The notes under the pieces are model-generated. The model made no database searches. It saw only the letters and a program-made list of their open reading frames with translations, and was not told where the DNA came from. From positions 19,047 to 83,046 of the forward strand of contig JAGYOK010000005.1 of NCBI GenBank assembly GCA_018399685.1: a DNA stretch of 64,000 bases, in the 5' to 3' direction. The first letter of the stretch is position 1, and every line of letters starts with the position of its first letter. This stretch comes from Alphaproteobacteria bacterium (GTDB lineage: Bacteria > Pseudomonadota > Alphaproteobacteria > Micavibrionales > Micavibrionaceae). The position numbers and the translations under genes are program-made. Positions 1 through 10,126 of the stretch are shown here, piece after piece.

Positions 1-400
1 CCGATCGCTCGCCCGCGACATGGGGCAAGCCCTTGAATGCTTTGGCTATGTAAGCGCTTTGCGCCGCACCACAGTTGGCTGCTTTAAAGCCGAAAATGCG
101 ATTTCACTGGACATTTTGGAAAAGATGGACTACGTTGCCGCCCGAAGCGTTGCTTTGCTGCCTGTGCAGACCGTGCTGGACGATATCCCGGCTCTGGCCA
201 TATCACTGGAAGAAACAGCAAAAATTCGCAGCGGACAGTCATTAGAGCTTATCTCTCGCCCTGATTTTGAGCGTTTAACCGCCAAAGGTCTGGGCACAAG
301 GGAAACTCAACTGGCTTTGGCTTTGTTTGAAGGACAGCCCGTCGCTCTTATAGAGCAGACAAAAGCCACAGTAAAACCTGTCCGCATATTTAATCTTTAA
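1..400 (+). CDS. truB: tRNA pseudouridine(55) synthase TruB, C-terminal part (5' end outside window)
   Basis: The open frame enters from the left edge, so only about 133 C-terminal residues are visible. They begin with the RSLARD segment and continue into SALRRTTVG, the conserved end of the TruB catalytic domain, followed by the C-terminal domain. TruB makes pseudouridine 55 in the T-loop of tRNAs in the cytoplasm. The visible ATG at position 20 is internal, because the family motif continues upstream of it. The gene ends 17 bp before rpsO, the usual truB-rpsO arrangement. Family assignment is firm; the catalytic Asp lies outside the window. Confidence 0.9.
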   Translation, partial: RSLARDMGQALECFGYVSALRRTTVGCFKAENAISLDILEKMDYVAARSVALLPVQTVLDDIPALAISLEETAKIRSGQSLELISRPDFERLTAKGLGTRETQLALALFEGQPVALIEQTKATVKPVRIFNL

Positions 401-417
401 TCATAAAAGGAAACACG

Positions 418-687
418 ATGTCGATTACAGCAGAAAAGAAAACAGAAGTAATTAAAGAATATGCAACTAAAGAAGGCGACACAGGCTCACCGGAAGTACA
501 AGTTGCAATTCTGACCAACAGAATTTCACAGCTATCTGAACACATGCAGGTACACAAAAAGGATTTTCACTCCCGCCGTGGCCTTTTGGCGATGGTTGCC
601 AAACGTCGTAAGCTTTTGGATTACCTGAAATCAAAAGACGAAGAGCGCTACCAGAAGACTATCAAAGCACTTGGTATCCGCCGTTAA
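418..687 (+). CDS. rpsO: 30S ribosomal protein S15
   Basis: This 89-residue protein has the full length and sequence of S15, including [15 protein letters not shown] and [21 protein letters not shown]15 is a primary binder of the central domain of 16S rRNA. An AAAGGA SD lies 8 bases before the ATG, and the gene directly follows truB with which it is probably co-transcribed. In many proteobacteria pnp follows immediately; here a minus-strand gpmI and a palindrome-rich gap separate the two. Confidence 0.98.
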   Translation: MSITAEKKTEVIKEYATKEGDTGSPEVQVAILTNRISQLSEHMQVHKKDFHSRRGLLAMVAKRRKLLDYLKSKDEERYQKTIKALGIRR

Positions 688-697
688 ACGTCTCAGT

Positions 698-905
698 GTC
701 ATCCCCGACAGAAGCAAAGCGTAGCTTTGTTCTGCTTTACAAAAAACGAACACCCTCCATTGTCATGCCCGCCCCCGTGCGGGCATCCGGATGCTTTGAA
801 GAAGGTTTTGCCGGATCCCCGCTCGCGCTGCGCTTGGCGGGGATGACGGTTTGAGGTTAGCGCCGTCAGGCGTTAGCCATAGAACCACAGGTTTACCCGT
901 GGAGC
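698..905. repeat. Cluster of palindromes (REP/BIME-like) between convergent rpsO and gpmI
   Basis: The 219-bp gap between the convergent gene ends is packed with inverted repeats. CAAAGC-gta-GCTTTG lies near 715-730. GCCCGC (767-772) pairs with GCGGGC (779-784). GCATCCGGATGC (783-794) is a perfect 12-bp palindrome. ATCCCCGC (815-822) pairs with GCGGGGAT (837-844). The outer arms GTCATGCCCGC (762-772) and GCGGGGATGAC (837-847) match with one mismatch. A further stem, GGTTAGCGCC with GGCGTTAGCC, follows near 855-878. This is the texture of dispersed REP-type repeats and may also act as a bidirectional 3' end. No second copy was noticed in this window. Confidence 0.6.
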
Positions 906-906
906 T

Positions 907-2454
907 TTATTCTATCAAACTAACCCCGTCCATCTCTTCGGGTTTTTCGATACCGAGAATATAAAGCATAGTAGGAGCAATATCGGCGAGCTTGCCGCCC
1001 TCCTCCTTCAAAACGCTTCCCTCCGGCGCACCGGCCACAATCAATGGCACAGGGTTAAGCGTATGCGCGGTATGCGGGCCGCTAGTCGCAGGATTATACA
1101 TTTGATCCGCGTTGCCGTGATCCGCACTCACAAGCAAAACGCCATCTCTTTCAAGCACCATATCATGCAGCTTGCCAAGCACTCCATCCACAGCTTCCAC
1201 AGCTTTTACAGCCGCCGCCAGTGATCCAGTATGCCCCACCATATCGGCATTGGCAAAATTGACAATAATCACATCATGATTATCAGCACGCACTACATCA
1301 AAGAGCTTCTCCGCCAGATCAGGCGCAGACATCTCCGGCTGCAAATCATACGTAGCAACCTTCGGAGAATTCACCATAATGCGCTCTTCCCCCTCATAAG
1401 GCTCTTCGCGGCCACAGTTAAAAAAGAAAGTCACATGCGGATATTTCTCCGTCTCCGCCATGCGCATTTGCTTTAAACCATGAGCGCTCACAACCTCCCC
1501 GAAAAGCTGCTTATGCTCAACCGGCCTGAATAAAGTCTCCATCAAGGGGTTAAGCTCATCGGAATATTCCACCAGCCCCAAAGCCTTGGAGATATCCGGC
1601 TTGCCGCCCTTGCGCGTAAAACCGTCAAATTCCTCAAACAGCAGAGCGCCAAGTAATTCCCGCGCGCGATCATTGCGGAAATTGGCAAAAATAATTGCAT
1701 CACCCGGATTTATCCCGCCATACCCGCTCATCACGACCGGCTCTATAAACTCGTCTGTAACGCCGGATTGATAGCTCTTTTGCATAACCGACAGAGCATC
1801 ATAAGCGTTATAACCCTCACCAAGCACAACAACATTATAAGCGCGCTCTACACGCTCCCATCTTTTATCCCGATCCATCGCATAATAGCGCCCGCAAATC
1901 GTCGAGAGCTTTATGTTTTCATGCCCGTCAAAATCGAGCAAAGCCTGCGCGAGAAATCCCTTCCCGCTCTGGGGTGGACAATCCCGCCCATCGGTGAATG
2001 CATGAACATGCGTAGTAACACCTGCCGCGTCCATAATCTTCGCCAGAGCCACAATATGATCTATATGGGAGTGCACCCCTCCATCAGAAAGCAATCCCAT
2101 TACATGACACGCCTTGCCACTTTCCTTTAGCCGGTCCACAAGCTCTTGAACAGCCGCATAGTCCTTCACCTCGTCATCATCAAATGCCTTGCTGATACGT
2201 GGGAGGAATTGCATAATCACGCGCCCTGCCCCGATATTCATATGCCCGACCTCGGAATTCCCCATCTGCCCTTCCGGCAATCCCACAGCCATCCCGCATG
2301 TGGTTAGCTGCGTACTCGGATAACGGTATTTCAACATATCGAAATTAGGCGTATCCGCGCGGGCTATCGCGTCATATTGACCACCATCGCCAATCCCCCA
2401 TCCATCAAGGATACATAAAACTACTGGTCTATTTTTAGGTGTAAATTCAGGCAT
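907..2454 (-). CDS. gpmI: 2,3-bisphosphoglycerate-independent phosphoglycerate mutase
   Basis: The 515-residue protein is typical iPGM length and interconverts 3- and 2-phosphoglycerate in glycolysis and gluconeogenesis with two Mn ions. The first metal motif LDGWG includes Asp17, and the phosphoserine nucleophile is Ser67 in MGNSEVGHMNIG. The second metal cluster SADHGNADQM is near residue 450. GGAG sits 8 bases before the ATG. The gene is inserted in reverse between rpsO and pnp and is divergent from pnp across a 235-bp gap. Confidence 0.97.
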   Translation of the reverse strand: MPEFTPKNRPVVLCILDGWGIGDGGQYDAIARADTPNFDMLKYRYPSTQLTTCGMAVGLPEGQMGNSEVGHMNIGAGRVIMQFLPRISKAFDDDEVKDYAAVQELVDRLKESGKACHVMGLLSDGGVHSHIDHIVALAKIMDAAGVTTHVHAFTDGRDCPPQSGKGFLAQALLDFDGHENIKLSTICGRYYAMDRDKRWERVERAYNVVVLGEGYNAYDALSVMQKSYQSGVTDEFIEPVVMSGYGGINPGDAIIFANFRNDRARELLGALLFEEFDGFTRKGGKPDISKALGLVEYSDELNPLMETLFRPVEHKQLFGEVVSAHGLKQMRMAETEKYPHVTFFFNCGREEPYEGEERIMVNSPKVATYDLQPEMSAPDLAEKLFDVVRADNHDVIIVNFANADMVGHTGSLAAAVKAVEAVDGVLGKLHDMVLERDGVLLVSADHGNADQMYNPATSGPHTAHTLNPVPLIVAGAPEGSVLKEEGGKLADIAPTMLYILGIEKPEEMDGVSLIE

Positions 2455-2535
2455 ATCATGCTCCGTACTTGACTCTGGCCTCGGATAATGGCATGTGTAT
2501 AAACGTTTGCAAAGCCGTATTTTGGAAAGACGCTT

Positions 2536-2661
2536 ACGGTTGACTATTAAACGCAGTTACAAAAGCTTAAAACTGTTTTTAACCGTCCACCATAAGACCT
2601 TCCCTCATAAAGCTTCAAAACAAAATAAAAGATCTCTTTTGCATGGGCAAAGGAGGGTCTT
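2536..2661 (+). promoter_or_regulatory. Structured 5' leader of pnp
   Basis: The pnp leader holds two nested or long stems. ACGGTT (2536-2541) can pair with AACCGT (2581-2586), enclosing CAGTT (2554-2558) with AACTG (2571-2575). Further on, AAGACCTTCC (2594-2603) pairs over 10 bp with GGAGGGTCTT (2652-2661) with one G-U pair, and a smaller TTTTGC/GCAAAG hairpin sits inside it. In enterobacteria PNPase represses its own mRNA after RNase III cuts a leader stem. The same logic here is an inference from structure only. Confidence 0.4.
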
Positions 2662-2689
2662 GTAACATTATATAAAATAAGGAAATTAA

Positions 2690-4816
2690 ATGTTTAAAGT
2701 ATACAAAAAAGAAATCGATTTTGCTGGCAAGACACTAACTCTTGAAACCGGTAAAATCGCTCGTCAAGCCGACGGCGCTGTTCTGGCAACAATGGGGGAA
2801 ACCTCTGTATTGTGCTGTGTGACAGGCTCTAAAACAATAAAAGAAGGTCAGGACTTCTTCCCACTGTCCGTTTTCTTTCAGGAGAAAACCTACGCAGCCG
2901 GTAAAATCCCCGGAGGCTTCTTCAAACGCGAAGCTCGCCCAACCGAAAAAGAAACACTCACAAGCCGCTTGATCGACCGTCCGATCCGCCCGCTTTTCCC
3001 AAAAGGCTTTTTAAACGAGATTCAGGTCGTAGCAACCGTAGTCTCCCATGATCTGGAAAATGACCCGGACATGATAGCAATGGTCGGCTGTTCCGCAGCT
3101 CTCACAATTTCCGGCATCCCTTTCATGGGGCCAATCGCAGGCGCTCGCGTTTGCTATAAAGACGGCCAGTATCACATCAACCCGGACATGTACGAAGTTA
3201 AAGACATGGATCTAAACCTTGTTGTTGCCGGAACATCCGAAGGTGTGCTTATGGTCGAATCCGAAGCCAAAGAACTCCCCGAAGACATCATGCTCGGCGC
3301 TGTAAATGCCGGTCACGAGGCTTATCAATCCGTAATCACAGGCATCATAGAGCTGGCCGAAATGTGCGCCAAGGATATGTGGGACATTGTCGAAACCCCT
3401 GAAAACATCACCATGATGGATAAAGCGCTCAAGAGCAAATACGCTGCCGAGGTTGAAAAAGCCTATACGATTACTGACAAAATGGAACGTCAGAATGCTG
3501 TTGGCGAAGCCCGCAAATCTGCTATTGAAGAATATCTGGATGCAGAAAACGGCATCACCGAATCCGTAATCACTGCAAAATTCAAATCTCTGGAAGCAGA
3601 CATCGTTCGCGGCTCTATCCTTAAAACAGGCAGGCGTATTGACCAGCGCGACACAAAAACAGTGCGCCCGATCGTGGCCGAAGTTGGCATCTTGCCACGC
3701 ACACACGGCTCTGCTTTGTTCACCCGCGGTGAAACCCAGGCTTTGGTAGTAACCACACTCGGCACAGGTCAGGACGAACAAATCGTTGATGCGCTGGAAG
3801 GTGAATACAAGCAGGACTTCTTGCTGCACTATAACTTCCCGCCTTACTCTGTCGGTGAAGCTGGCAGAATGGGCCCTCCGGGACGCCGTGAAATCGGCCA
3901 TGGTAAACTGGCATGGCGCGCTATTAACCCGCTATTACCAAGCGCGGAAGACTTTCCATACACCATCCGTGCAGTATCCGAGATTACAGAGTCCAATGGC
4001 TCTTCTTCCATGGCTACTGTTTGTGGAACATCGCTTTCCTTGATGGATGCAGGTGTACCTCTTCCCCGCCCCGTAGCCGGTATTGCCATGGGTCTTATCA
4101 AAGAAGGTGAGCAGTTCGCCGTTCTTTCCGACATACTTGGCGATGAAGACCACCTCGGCGATATGGACTTCAAAGTTGCCGGAACCCAAAACGGTATCAC
4201 AGCTTTGCAAATGGACATCAAGATTACCTCGATCACAAAAGAGATCATGGAAATTGCTCTGGCTCAAGCCAAAGATGGCCGCTTGCACATCCTTGGCGAG
4301 ATGGACAAAGCCCTTTCCGAAGCACGTAGCGAACTTAACGCAAACGCGCCACAGATCGTGTCTATCCAGATCCCGACCGATAAAATCCGCGAAGTCATTG
4401 GTACTGGCGGTAAAATCATCCGCGAGATCATAGAGCTGACCGAAACCAAGATCGACATCGAAGATGATGGCACAATCAAGGTCGCTGCAACCAATGTTGA
4501 AAATATCGAAAAAGCGCTGAAGATGATCCGCGATATTACAGACGAACCGGAAGTAGGCACAGTCTACACTGGTAAAGTTGTGAAATGCGTCGATTTCGGA
4601 GCTTTCGTGAACTTCATGGGCGCCAAAGACGGCCTTGTCCACATTTCCGAGCTGGCCGATCACCGCGTTGCCAAAACAACCGACGTGATTAACGAGGGCG
4701 ATATGGTCAAAGTTTTACTTACCGGCATTGACGATCGCGGCAAAGTTAAACTTTCGATGAAACGCGTTAATCAGGAAACCGGCGAGATTATCGAAAAAGA
4801 GAAAAAAGAAGACTAG
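2690..4816 (+). CDS. pnp: Polyribonucleotide nucleotidyltransferase (PNPase)
   Basis: This 708-residue protein is a phosphorolytic 3'-5' exoribonuclease that works with the RNA degradosome. It contains two RNase PH domains, with [11 protein letters not shown] near residue 100 and [14 protein letters not shown] in the second. A KH domain follows ([20 protein letters not shown], about 560-580), then an S1 domain ([19 protein letters not shown], about 620-690). AAGGA sits 8 bases before the ATG. A long palindromic leader precedes the gene and a strong terminator follows it, so it is probably transcribed alone. Confidence 0.98.
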   Translation: MFKVYKKEIDFAGKTLTLETGKIARQADGAVLATMGETSVLCCVTGSKTIKEGQDFFPLSVFFQEKTYAAGKIPGGFFKREARPTEKETLTSRLIDRPIRPLFPKGFLNEIQVVATVVSHDLENDPDMIAMVGCSAALTISGIPFMGPIAGARVCYKDGQYHINPDMYEVKDMDLNLVVAGTSEGVLMVESEAKELPEDIMLGAVNAGHEAYQSVITGIIELAEMCAKDMWDIVETPENITMMDKALKSKYAAEVEKAYTITDKMERQNAVGEARKSAIEEYLDAENGITESVITAKFKSLEADIVRGSILKTGRRIDQRDTKTVRPIVAEVGILPRTHGSALFTRGETQALVVTTLGTGQDEQIVDALEGEYKQDFLLHYNFPPYSVGEAGRMGPPGRREIGHGKLAWRAINPLLPSAEDFPYTIRAVSEITESNGSSSMATVCGTSLSLMDAGVPLPRPVAGIAMGLIKEGEQFAVLSDILGDEDHLGDMDFKVAGTQNGITALQMDIKITSITKEIMEIALAQAKDGRLHILGEMDKALSEARSELNANAPQIVSIQIPTDKIREVIGTGGKIIREIIELTETKIDIEDDGTIKVAATNVENIEKALKMIRDITDEPEVGTVYTGKVVKCVDFGAFVNFMGAKDGLVHISELADHRVAKTTDVINEGDMVKVLLTGIDDRGKVKLSMKRVNQETGEIIEKEKKED

Positions 4817-4841
4817 TAACAGTCTCTTCTACCGCATTGCA

Positions 4842-4877
4842 ACTCCTCCGATCTTAAAAACCGGGGGAGTTTTTCTT
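4842..4877 (+). terminator. Rho-independent terminator of pnp
   Basis: ACTCCTCCG (4842-4850) pairs with CGGGGGAGT (4862-4870) over 9 bp with one G-U pair, followed directly by TTTTCTT. It lies 26 bp after the pnp stop. Confidence 0.85.
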
Positions 4878-4936
4878 GACATAATGTATATTGACATGCC
4901 ATAAAAATGGCCAACCTTAAAGACAACGAGAAAAAA

Positions 4937-5197
4937 ATGAGTAACACAATTACAAACCTTTTTGAAACCGTAAACAAGGTTTCTAAAACAAAGTGCCCAA
5001 GCTTTGATGATATAGAAGAATTGGGAAAAAACTTGAACTCAGTGCAAATGCTTATAATAAACGACCCAAAGAATAAAGTTGCTCAAAGCATCATTAAGAC
5101 CGTCGGCGGCATAAATAGAGACTTCACCTCATTATCTGACGATACCCTGCTTGCCATGGCTCATGAGCTAAAAGAGCAAACCCTGGAAGCGGCATAA
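4937..5197 (+). CDS. Small hypothetical protein
   Basis: An 86-residue, probably helical soluble protein with no signal peptide or membrane segment and one Cys. I recognise no family. An in-frame ATG at 4907 would give 96 residues. I prefer 4937 because a TTGACA at 4876-4881 with a weak CATAAA 18 bp downstream would start transcription after 4907, and because no SD precedes 4907. SD support for 4937 is also weak. It sits alone between the pnp terminator and a hairpin-rich gap. The coding call rests on the open frame and composition. Confidence 0.55.
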   Translation: MSNTITNLFETVNKVSKTKCPSFDDIEELGKNLNSVQMLIINDPKNKVAQSIIKTVGGINRDFTSLSDDTLLAMAHELKEQTLEAA

Positions 5198-5226
5198 ATA
5201 ACAAAAATATCTGATTAACATTGCGT

Positions 5227-5276
5227 TCTCTCGTGTAAAACAAAATAATAGCACGGGAGAAAAATTTTTGTTCTCC
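5227..5276 (+). terminator. Hairpin pair, probable terminator or attenuator
   Basis: TCTCTCGTG (5227-5235) pairs with CACGGGAGA (5252-5260) with one G-U pair, followed by an A/T-rich run. The right arm also belongs to a second stem, GGAGAA (5256-5261) with TTCTCC (5271-5276), so only one can form at a time. The simplest reading is the 3' end of the upstream small gene. Confidence 0.4.
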
Positions 5277-5315
5277 TTTAACTCTGTGGTTCAAAAAACA
5301 AGAAAGTGAACTGAT

Positions 5316-6062
5316 ATGTCCCTGAAACTCCCCCGCATTATAGGCCACAGAGGCGCAGCCGGATACGCGCCGGAAAACACAATCGAGAGCATCCACACCG
5401 CCGCTGATTTAGGCATAGAGTGGGTAGAGCTGGACGTCAAACTCACCAAAGATCAGGTTCCGATTATCTTTCATGATGAAACACTGGAGCGCACCACCGG
5501 CACCGCTGGCCTTGTTGCACAAACAAATTATAGTGACATAAGAGATCTGGATTGCGGCAGTTGGTACGGGGAAAGCTTCATAGGGGCTAAAATCCCTACT
5601 TTGGAAGAAGCCATAGAAACGCTGATCGAACGTGATCTGGGCTTTAACATGGAGATCAAGCCCTGCCCCGGTCGTGAAAAAGAAACCGCAGAAGTTGCTC
5701 TGGACTTGCTTTCTACGATCTGGGATGAGCATGACAAATTACTCATCTCCTCATTCCAGCATGTTTCACTGGAAACTGCTCTGGACATGGCCACAGATTG
5801 GCACAGAGGAATTATCCTGCCTAAAGAATGGCCGGAAAATCTGGAAGAGCTGGCCGAATATCTCCAGCTCACCGCTATCAGCTTTAACGGAAACGAAGCA
5901 ACCCGTGGTCAGGTCGAGCGTATTATAGATATGAATAAAATCGGTATTGCCTACACAATCGATGACCCGCATAAAGCAAATCATCTTCAAGGGTGGGGCG
6001 TGGATGGATTTTGTTCCAACATGCCGGATGTGATAAAAGAAGGCATGTTCAGCATTCACTAG
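5316..6062 (+). CDS. ugpQ: Glycerophosphodiester phosphodiesterase
   Basis: A 248-residue GDPD-family enzyme that hydrolyses deacylated phospholipids to glycerol-3-phosphate and an alcohol. The active-site motifs are clear: GHRGAAGYAPENT with His11 and Arg12, then ELD (38-40) and FHDE with His53. No signal peptide is present, so it is a cytoplasmic UgpQ type rather than the periplasmic GlpQ type. It stands alone, with no transporter genes beside it. Confidence 0.9.
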   Translation: MSLKLPRIIGHRGAAGYAPENTIESIHTAADLGIEWVELDVKLTKDQVPIIFHDETLERTTGTAGLVAQTNYSDIRDLDCGSWYGESFIGAKIPTLEEAIETLIERDLGFNMEIKPCPGREKETAEVALDLLSTIWDEHDKLLISSFQHVSLETALDMATDWHRGIILPKEWPENLEELAEYLQLTAISFNGNEATRGQVERIIDMNKIGIAYTIDDPHKANHLQGWGVDGFCSNMPDVIKEGMFSIH

Positions 6063-6301
6063 GGTATATATCTTTGCTATATATTTTCTTGAAAAATTTT
6101 GCTAAATAAAATGTATTAAAATACATTCCTAATAACTTTTCGAGGCAAAATCGTGAGTATATCGATATAGCATATACATATACCCCCCGTATATCCCCTT
6201 TATATATACGTCTGGAGCCTTTGGGCATTCCTTGCCCTTAAAGCCGACTATAGCACAAAAATCGATAGAAGGGAAGAAATTCCTATAATTTGTTTTTTGG
6301 T

Positions 6302-7111
6302 CTAAATATCGGCCATTTCTTTCAATGCATCATGTGACGGCATACCAAGAGCTTTAAAGCCACAATCGACGTAATGAACCTCTCCGGTTACCGCGCCGGA
6401 AAGATCGGAAAGCATATATAAACCGGTTCCGGCCAGCTCTTCCATCTCGACATGACGACGAAGTGGAGATACTAACTTGTTGTATTTAAACGTAGTTCTT
6501 GCCCCGCCGATAACCGCACCGGCCAAAGTTCTCATCGGCCCGGCTGATATGGCATTTACGCGAATGCCCTCAGGCCCCAGATCAGCCGCCATATAACGTA
6601 CAGAAGCCTCCAAAGCGGCCTTTGCCACGCCCATAATATTGTAGTTCGGCATCACTTTCTCAGCCCCGTAATAAGACAATGTAACCGCCGAAGCCCCTGA
6701 TTTCATTATCTTTCTTGCTCTTCTCATCACAGAAGTAAAGGAATAACAAGAGATGTGCATAGTGGTCAGGAAGTTATCCAGCGTCGTGTCAACATAGCGC
6801 CCTTGTAGCTCATCCTTATTTGAATAGGCAATCGCGTGAATAATAAAATCAATCTCGCCCCATTCTTCTTCTAACACTTTGAAAACATTATCTAAATCAT
6901 CTTCTTTAGACACATCGCAATCAATAAGAATATCTGCGCCAATGCTCTCGGCCAAAGGCTTGACACGCCTGCCAAACCCTTCTCCCTGATAGGTGAAAGC
7001 CATCTCGGCTCCTGCATCATGTAGAGTTTTTGCCATTCCCCAGGCAATAGAATCTTTGTTGGCTACTCCCATAACCAGGCCTTTTTTGCCTTTCATCAAA
7101 TCAGTCTTCAT
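6302..7111 (-). CDS. fabI: Enoyl-[acyl-carrier-protein] reductase (NADH), FabI
   Basis: A 269-residue short-chain-dehydrogenase-type enoyl-ACP reductase that performs the last step of each fatty acid elongation cycle. The N-terminal cofactor site is divergent, as in FabI (GLVMGVANKDSIAWGMA). The catalytic pair is Tyr157 and Lys164 in YNIMGVAKAAL. It is the third gene of a fabA-fabB-fabI run on the minus strand, 33 bp after fabB. The AT-rich 239 bp downstream (6063-6301) hold only short hairpins and no gene that I can see. Confidence 0.97.
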   Translation of the reverse strand: MKTDLMKGKKGLVMGVANKDSIAWGMAKTLHDAGAEMAFTYQGEGFGRRVKPLAESIGADILIDCDVSKEDDLDNVFKVLEEEWGEIDFIIHAIAYSNKDELQGRYVDTTLDNFLTTMHISCYSFTSVMRRARKIMKSGASAVTLSYYGAEKVMPNYNIMGVAKAALEASVRYMAADLGPEGIRVNAISAGPMRTLAGAVIGGARTTFKYNKLVSPLRRHVEMEELAGTGLYMLSDLSGAVTGEVHYVDCGFKALGMPSHDALKEMADI

Positions 7112-7144
7112 ACTGTTGTCCTTATCAACTACTTTTAAAATATG

Positions 7145-8371
7145 TTAATCATTATAATTACTTATGGCTAAAGTACAGTTAGTTCCGCCAAAACCAAAGC
7201 TGTTTGATATAACAGTTTGGTGCTTAATATTCTCCAGACATTTTGTAGCTATCGGCATTCCTTTAGCCCCCTCATCCAAAGTCTCGATATTAATGCTTGG
7301 TGCGACAAAATCGTTATTCAGCATCAATAAACAATAGATAGCCTCCTGCACGCCGGTAGCGCCCAAAGAATGCCCTGTCATGGATTTTGTTGAGCTTATA
7401 TGCGGCATTTCCTGCTCAAGCGGCTTGAAGACCTCACGTATTGCATCAAGCTCGGTAATATCGCCAACCACGGTTGATGTGCCATGAGTGTTAATGTACG
7501 TCACCGGCGCTTTCACGGTAGAAAGAGCCTGACGCATACAGCGCACAGCCCCTTCCCCATTAGGAACGACCATATCTTCTCCGTCAGAGGTTGCGCCGTA
7601 ACCTGTAATCTCTCCATATATTTTTGCGCCGCGGGCTTTGGCGTGCTCCAGCTCTTCAAGCACAAGGATCCCGCCACCTCCGGCAATTACAAACCCATCA
7701 CGGTTAGCGTCATACGCGCGCGACGCCGTTTGCGGGTTGTCATTATAATGAGAACTCATAGCCCCCATAGCATCAAATAAAACAGACAGGCTCCACTCAA
7801 GCTCTTCCCCGCCACCGGCAAACATAACATCTTGTTTCCCAAGCATAATTTGCTCTGCCGCATTCCCGATACAGTGAGAAGACGTGGAACATGCAGAAGA
7901 AATAGAGTAATTCACGCCCTTAATTTTGAAGTTTGTTGCCACAGTCGCAGAACAAGTCGAACTCATACATTTAGGCACAGCAAACGGCCCCACACGCTTT
8001 GGGCCTTTTTCGCGGGTAATATCAGCAGCAGCAATCAATGCGCTTGTAGAAGGCCCTCCAGAGCCAATAACAATGCCTGTACGCTCATTGCTTACATCAT
8101 CCTGCTCAAGCCCTGCATCTGCGATCGCCTGCTCCATTGATAAGTGAGTATAAGCGGCTGTATCGCCCATAAAGCGATATATGCGTTTTTCAATACTTTC
8201 CTTCAAATCTATATCAGGCTTGCCATAGACTTGCGAACGAAAGCCCAATTCAGCATATTTAGGTGAAAAGATTATACCTGACTTACCTTGTTTAAGGGAT
8301 TCCAATACCTCGTTTGTTGAATTACCAATACAAGAGATAATCCCCATTCCTGTCACAACAACACGGCGCAT
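7145..8371 (-). CDS. fabB: 3-oxoacyl-[acyl-carrier-protein] synthase I
   Basis: A 408-residue condensing enzyme of the KAS I/II family. The catalytic triad is visible: Cys161 in [10 protein letters not shown], His296 in [11 protein letters not shown] and His334 in [12 protein letters not shown]. Its place directly after fabA supports the FabB role, elongating the cis-3-decenoyl product into unsaturated fatty acids. AAGGAATATGTT before the ATG is a good ribosome site. Confidence 0.95.
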   Translation of the reverse strand: MRRVVVTGMGIISCIGNSTNEVLESLKQGKSGIIFSPKYAELGFRSQVYGKPDIDLKESIEKRIYRFMGDTAAYTHLSMEQAIADAGLEQDDVSNERTGIVIGSGGPSTSALIAAADITREKGPKRVGPFAVPKCMSSTCSATVATNFKIKGVNYSISSACSTSSHCIGNAAEQIMLGKQDVMFAGGGEELEWSLSVLFDAMGAMSSHYNDNPQTASRAYDANRDGFVIAGGGGILVLEELEHAKARGAKIYGEITGYGATSDGEDMVVPNGEGAVRCMRQALSTVKAPVTYINTHGTSTVVGDITELDAIREVFKPLEQEMPHISSTKSMTGHSLGATGVQEAIYCLLMLNNDFVAPSINIETLDEGAKGMPIATKCLENIKHQTVISNSFGFGGTNCTLAISNYND

Positions 8372-8418
8372 AACATATTCCTTTTCTTTATTACGATTAC
8401 AAGGAGCTATTACTTATA

Positions 8419-8940
8419 TTACATAGCTTCCGGATTATCAAACAACCCGACCTTCAGGCCTTTAGCCACGTATATAACTTCGCCATCGGCATACATCGTA
8501 CCGTCTCCAATACCAAGCACGAGCTTTCCTTTCATCACGCGTTTGATATCAACGACATATTTGACAAGCTTTGTAGATGGCTGAACTTGTCCGGTAAGCT
8601 TTAGCTCCCCCAAACCAAGAGCACGCCCGGATCCGGGAGATCCTGTCCACCCCAGATAAAACCCTAAAAGCTGCCACAAAGCATCAAGCCCAAGACATCC
8701 GGGCATAACTGGATCGCCTTTAAAATGGCAATCAAAAAACCATATATCGGGATTAATATCAAATTCAGCCTCTATAACGCCTTTACCATAAGCGCCGCCC
8801 TCTTCCGACACTTTGGTAATGCGGTCAAACATAAGCATCGGAGGCAATGGCAACTTTGCATTACCCAGGCCAAACAGCTCGCCGTTTCCGCAGGAAATTA
8901 TATCTTCATAAGTATAGCTGGGTTTTGGTACAAACGTCAT
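8419..8940 (-). CDS. fabA: 3-hydroxydecanoyl-[acyl-carrier-protein] dehydratase/isomerase
   Basis: A 173-residue single hot-dog enzyme that dehydrates 3-hydroxydecanoyl-ACP and isomerises the trans-2 double bond to cis-3. The active-site His72 lies in [14 protein letters not shown] and Asp86 in GLDALWQ. It leads the fabA-fabB-fabI operon. Some alphaproteobacteria have an irr gene just upstream; here a protein of unknown function takes that place. Confidence 0.96.
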   Translation of the reverse strand: MTFVPKPSYTYEDIISCGNGELFGLGNAKLPLPPMLMFDRITKVSEEGGAYGKGVIEAEFDINPDIWFFDCHFKGDPVMPGCLGLDALWQLLGFYLGWTGSPGSGRALGLGELKLTGQVQPSTKLVKYVVDIKRVMKGKLVLGIGDGTMYADGEVIYVAKGLKVGLFDNPEAM

Positions 8941-9038
8941 TAGTCACTCTCTAATTATTAATTTTCACACGTTTATACGAACTAATGCCCTCATGAGCAA
9001 GGGGCATTTATTCTTTAAACAAATATAAAAAGGAATGA

Positions 9039-10019
9039 TTAGTAAGAGACCATTTCAAAATCAAGGCATACATATTTATAGCTCTCGGTGATCGCAGCCA
9101 TAGCCAGCGGCTTGGCAATCGTCGGTTCGATCTCGGGAAGCTCTCCACCGGACGTTACAGCAATCATCCTTCCGGCTGCCTTTGCACAGGCTATTGCCTG
9201 ATCGTAAGAGCCGGACAGCTCAATAGCGCGGAAGAAACGCAGGCACATAGGCTCTAATTCACGGATCAAACGAACCGGAGCATTTATCGGCGTATCATTA
9301 GCCGCCAGACCAAAGCGCCAGTCACTACCGGCTGGCACGCCCAGACGCACAGCTTCCTGCGTCATGGAATAGACAACGCGATCCAGTGTGTCAGGCAGAT
9401 CAGAGCCTCTGAACAAGCCCGCAGACATTTCATCACCGCTTAGGGAAATAGCCAACCTGCGCCCGGCCACACCGCTTAAAGCAGATATACAATCTCCGCC
9501 AGACCAGCCATTTTTACCCACTTTAGAATCAATGGATATATCGCACAATTCCTGTGCAGAAACCTCAAACGCCATACATTTCTTAACGCACTCCATCAAC
9601 AAACGGAAAGTCTCGGCGCGAGAAACACTCATTTCTTCCCAACCAACTATAACCTGATGAAATACAGTAATAATAAGATCATGAAGCTCGAAATTACAAT
9701 CCAGCCATTCCTCAAAAAATACACGGGCAGCAAGACGCCCGCGCTCTGTTTCATAATCAATAATATGTGCAGGAGGCAAAGCATAAGGCGCAAGCATACC
9801 CTTTGCAGGATGGCACCCAAGCAACTGAGCCATCTTCTTGAAACTGGCCTGCATAGCCTGATCCGGATCCTCGAAAGTCAGGTAAATTTCAACCAGCACA
9901 CCGGCCATGTGCTGGATTACCTTCATGCTGTCCACCCCTCGCTCATGGTCGGCAGAGAGTTGAATCAAAGCGGAATAGAAACGGGCACCCATTTCTGGTT
10001 TATTTGTTAATGCAAACAT
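9039..10019 (-). CDS. Hypothetical protein upstream of fabA
   Basis: A 326-residue soluble, mostly helical protein with no signal peptide, membrane segment or motif I recognise. The N-terminal half (about 1-150) looks all-helical. The middle has SGGDCISALSGVAGRRLAIS and the C-terminal part has several Ala-rich helices. It ends 98 bp before the fabA start in the same orientation, so it may be co-transcribed with the fab genes or end separately. Codon use matches its neighbours. Function is unknown. Confidence 0.75.
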   Translation of the reverse strand: MFALTNKPEMGARFYSALIQLSADHERGVDSMKVIQHMAGVLVEIYLTFEDPDQAMQASFKKMAQLLGCHPAKGMLAPYALPPAHIIDYETERGRLAARVFFEEWLDCNFELHDLIITVFHQVIVGWEEMSVSRAETFRLLMECVKKCMAFEVSAQELCDISIDSKVGKNGWSGGDCISALSGVAGRRLAISLSGDEMSAGLFRGSDLPDTLDRVVYSMTQEAVRLGVPAGSDWRFGLAANDTPINAPVRLIRELEPMCLRFFRAIELSGSYDQAIACAKAAGRMIAVTSGGELPEIEPTIAKPLAMAAITESYKYVCLDFEMVSY

Positions 10020-10126
10020 ATTTTATGACAGACCTAAATATCTTGGAAGAAGAGACAAGAAGGTTAGAGGTTGGAAGGATACTTAAAAAGATTTGTAGAT
10101 TAAAGAAAAAGCCTACGATTTTGATT

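Noticed and set aside
3212..4663. Long open frames antisense to pnp (229 and 242 codons)
   Set aside because: They mirror the codon pattern of pnp, which is certain, and have Cys/Phe-rich compositions without SDs.
6063..6301. Small RNA or gene in the AT-rich gap after the glycerophosphodiesterase
   Set aside because: Only short hairpins (GGGCA-TGCCC) and no SD-led frame; not enough to support a feature.
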